A program made the translations under genes and the position numbers. Source: Bryobacterales bacterium (GTDB lineage Bacteria > Acidobacteriota > Terriglobia > Bryobacterales > UBA6623). Taken from it: a stretch of DNA of 64,000 nt. The notes beneath the pieces were generated by a model. That model was not told the origin of the DNA and searched no databases. It was given only the letters and a program-made list of their open reading frames with translations. Each line of letters begins with the position of its first letter. The stretch's first letter is position 1. Location of the stretch: assembly GCA_028819575.1 (NCBI GenBank), contig JAPPLB010000007.1, forward strand, positions 1-64,000, read 5' to 3'. Shown here piece after piece: positions 63,064 to 64,000 of the stretch.

Positions 63064-63245
63064 TAACCTGCATTTCGTATCACTCGACGGTCGCAGCACG
63101 CGATACGACCGTCAGGACTTCGTCGCGCTTGCTTGCCGTGCTCAACGTACTGTCAAGTACGCCTGCGTGCGCCAAGCGGCGCGCGCCTCGTCCTGACGGC
63201 CCTCTCACGCACTTCGCCTCGCCACGTGGTGAGAAATGCAGGCTA
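63064..63245 (+). repeat. Repeat A copy 9, short subtype
   Basis: A full copy from TAACCTGCATTTCGTATCAC to GTGGTGAGAAATGCAGGCTA. It is nearly the same size as copy 8 and shares the TCGTCCTGACGG interior. The left terminus has a small substitution (TTTCGTATCAC for TTTCTCACCAC). It lies between ftsB and cutA in the 63004-63270 gap. Confidence 0.93.
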
Positions 63246-63270
63246 AGTCTTGTGCTGAAGGAGTCGATCC

Positions 63271-63624
63271 GTGACCGACAAAGTCATCGTCTACACCACC
63301 TGCGGAAATATCACCGAAGCCGAATCGATCGCGCGCAACCTCATCGACAACCGCTTGGCCGCCTGTGTGAATGTGGTTCCAGGTCTGCTCTCCTACTACC
63401 GCTGGCAAGGTAAAGTCGAAAACGATACCGAGTTGCTTCTGATGATCAAGACTGCCGGCAGTCTGATAGACGAAGTGCGTAATGCACTCGAGACGCTCCA
63501 TAGCTATGACCTGCCGGAGATGATCGTGCTGCCCATTATCGGTGGCTCTCCGAATTATCTGGAGTGGCTTGAACAAGAGGTTCAGCCCGAGTCGCCCGCA
63601 GAAACGGCTCCCGAAGCCGGCTAG
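63271..63624 (+). CDS. cutA: Divalent-cation tolerance protein CutA
   Basis: A 117-residue cytoplasmic trimer-forming protein of the CutA1 family, linked to copper tolerance in enterobacteria but of unclear general role. Signatures: VIVYTTCGNITEAESIARNLIDNRLAACVNVVPG, YYRWQGKVENDTELLLMIKT and DLPEMIVLPIIGGSPNYLEWL. The GTG at 63271 has AAGGAG seven bases upstream. A 12-residue Pro/Glu-rich tail ends the chain, and its TAG stop is the edge of repeat D copy 2. Confidence 0.94.
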   Translation: MTDKVIVYTTCGNITEAESIARNLIDNRLAACVNVVPGLLSYYRWQGKVENDTELLLMIKTAGSLIDEVRNALETLHSYDLPEMIVLPIIGGSPNYLEWLEQEVQPESPAETAPEAG

Positions 63625-63660
63625 GAGTCTATCCCCCTTTTCTGTGGGACAGACTCCTGG
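63623..63660 (+). repeat. Repeat D copy 2, palindromic
   Basis: AGGAGTCTATCCCCCTTTTC continuing to TGTGGGACAGACTCCTGG; arms AGGAGTCT and AGACTCCT pair perfectly. It is the inverse of copy 1 at 32362. It may also end cutA transcription. Confidence 0.65.
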
Positions 63661-63824
63661 GGCGCACGGCGGCAGTTGGAAAAGGAGAAATCCGCTGTTG
63701 TCTTGTTCGTCACCGTCCCGTGTGATTTGGGCGCGGGTGGGGAGCCTGCAATGCGAAGGCCCCGGAAGGAGCCGTGGCGGGCTGGCTGAAAGGGGCTCTT
63801 GGCGAGAAACGGATCGCAGACTGA

Positions 63825-64000
63825 TCAGGGGCCGCCGACCTCTTCCACTTCCTCGATCGTTTTTTTGAACTGCGCGTGAGGCTCGAGGAAGCGGGAATCC
63901 AGGAGGGCAGCTTTTCGGATATGCTCCATGCCTTCTGTTTTCCGGTTCGACGCAATCAACGCAACGCCGAGGTTGAAATGGCCCTGCGCGGAGAGGGGGT
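63825..64000 (-). CDS. TPR-repeat protein, C-terminal end only (cut by window edge)
   Basis: The last 57 codons of a minus-strand gene, ending in TGA at 63825-63827 and continuing beyond the window. The translation contains HFNLGVALIASNRKTEGMEHIRKAALLDSRFLEPH, a tetratricopeptide unit with the Gly/Ala/Ala spacing typical of TPRs, followed by an acidic tail (KKTIEEVEEVGGP). Nothing can be said about function. The 165 bases between repeat D copy 2 and its stop show no gene. Confidence 0.6.
   Translation of the reverse strand, partial: PLSAQGHFNLGVALIASNRKTEGMEHIRKAALLDSRFLEPHAQFKKTIEEVEEVGGP

Overview
The window looks like a chromosomal segment of an Acidobacteriota bacterium, most likely of the Bryobacterales/Solibacter lineage. 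The strongest taxonomic clue is the C-terminal half of the secreted metalloprotease at 59275-61023, which reads like the Solibacter-type C-terminal domain (TIGR03437 family, recognised from memory of the family). GC-rich coding sequence, exported sulfatase, DUF1080, amidohydrolase and SMP-30 proteins, and the mosaic of housekeeping and catabolic genes fit the same group. I see no phage, plasmid, CRISPR array or transposase gene. About 51 protein genes, one tRNA gene and one broken gene can be supported.

Layout. 1-9.5 kb: NAD-dependent epimerase, inositol-3-phosphate synthase, an alkaline-phosphatase-fold protein whose catalytic residues are all replaced, PyrD, an HpcH/HpaI aldolase, a D-2-hydroxyacid dehydrogenase and a cysteine-desulfurase-like protein. 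9.6-16 kb: GlgB, a CAU tRNA, a lipoprotein sulfatase, a NUDIX hydrolase, nicotinamidase and a Gfo/Idh/MocA oxidoreductase. 16-24.5 kb: a methyltransferase-like protein, a PHP phosphoesterase divergent from a GT4 glycosyltransferase, a Tat-exported enolase-superfamily protein, a TonB-like protein and an AI-2E family permease. 24.9-28.8 kb: three tandem exported amidohydrolase paralogues, the third with two in-frame TAG codons. 28.9-36.7 kb: RsmE divergent from RuvA-RuvB, deoxynucleoside kinase, aquaporin, RsmI, DUF1080 protein and an M24 peptidase. 37-46.5 kb: two aminotransferases, a large FAD/Fe-S dehydrogenase, three tandem EamA permeases and an SMP-30 lipoprotein. 46.6-57.1 kb: PurE, LepA, a Gld-type ABC operon (ATPase, permease, GldG-like, DUF4340), a TolC-like protein and TruA. 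57.2-64 kb: two tandem Tat-exported FAH-family proteins, matrixin-type protease plus a small secreted partner, ThiG, FtsB, CutA and the end of a TPR protein.

The main non-genic structure is a set of dispersed repeats. Repeat A is a roughly 160-215 bp element bounded by near-identical inverted termini whose core is the palindrome TTCTCACCACGTGGTGAGAA, and it ends in TA. I count at least nine full, partial or solo-terminus copies plus two degenerate ones, all between genes. Several copies supply the stop codon, start codon or ribosome-binding site of the neighbouring gene. They look like non-autonomous MITE-type elements with no transposase here. Smaller families B, C and D also sit at gene ends.

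A second theme is local tandem duplication (three amidohydrolases, three EamA permeases, two FAH proteins) and decay (the amber-interrupted amidohydrolase and the dead phosphatase). All assignments come from reading translated sequence and recognising motifs; no database search was run.
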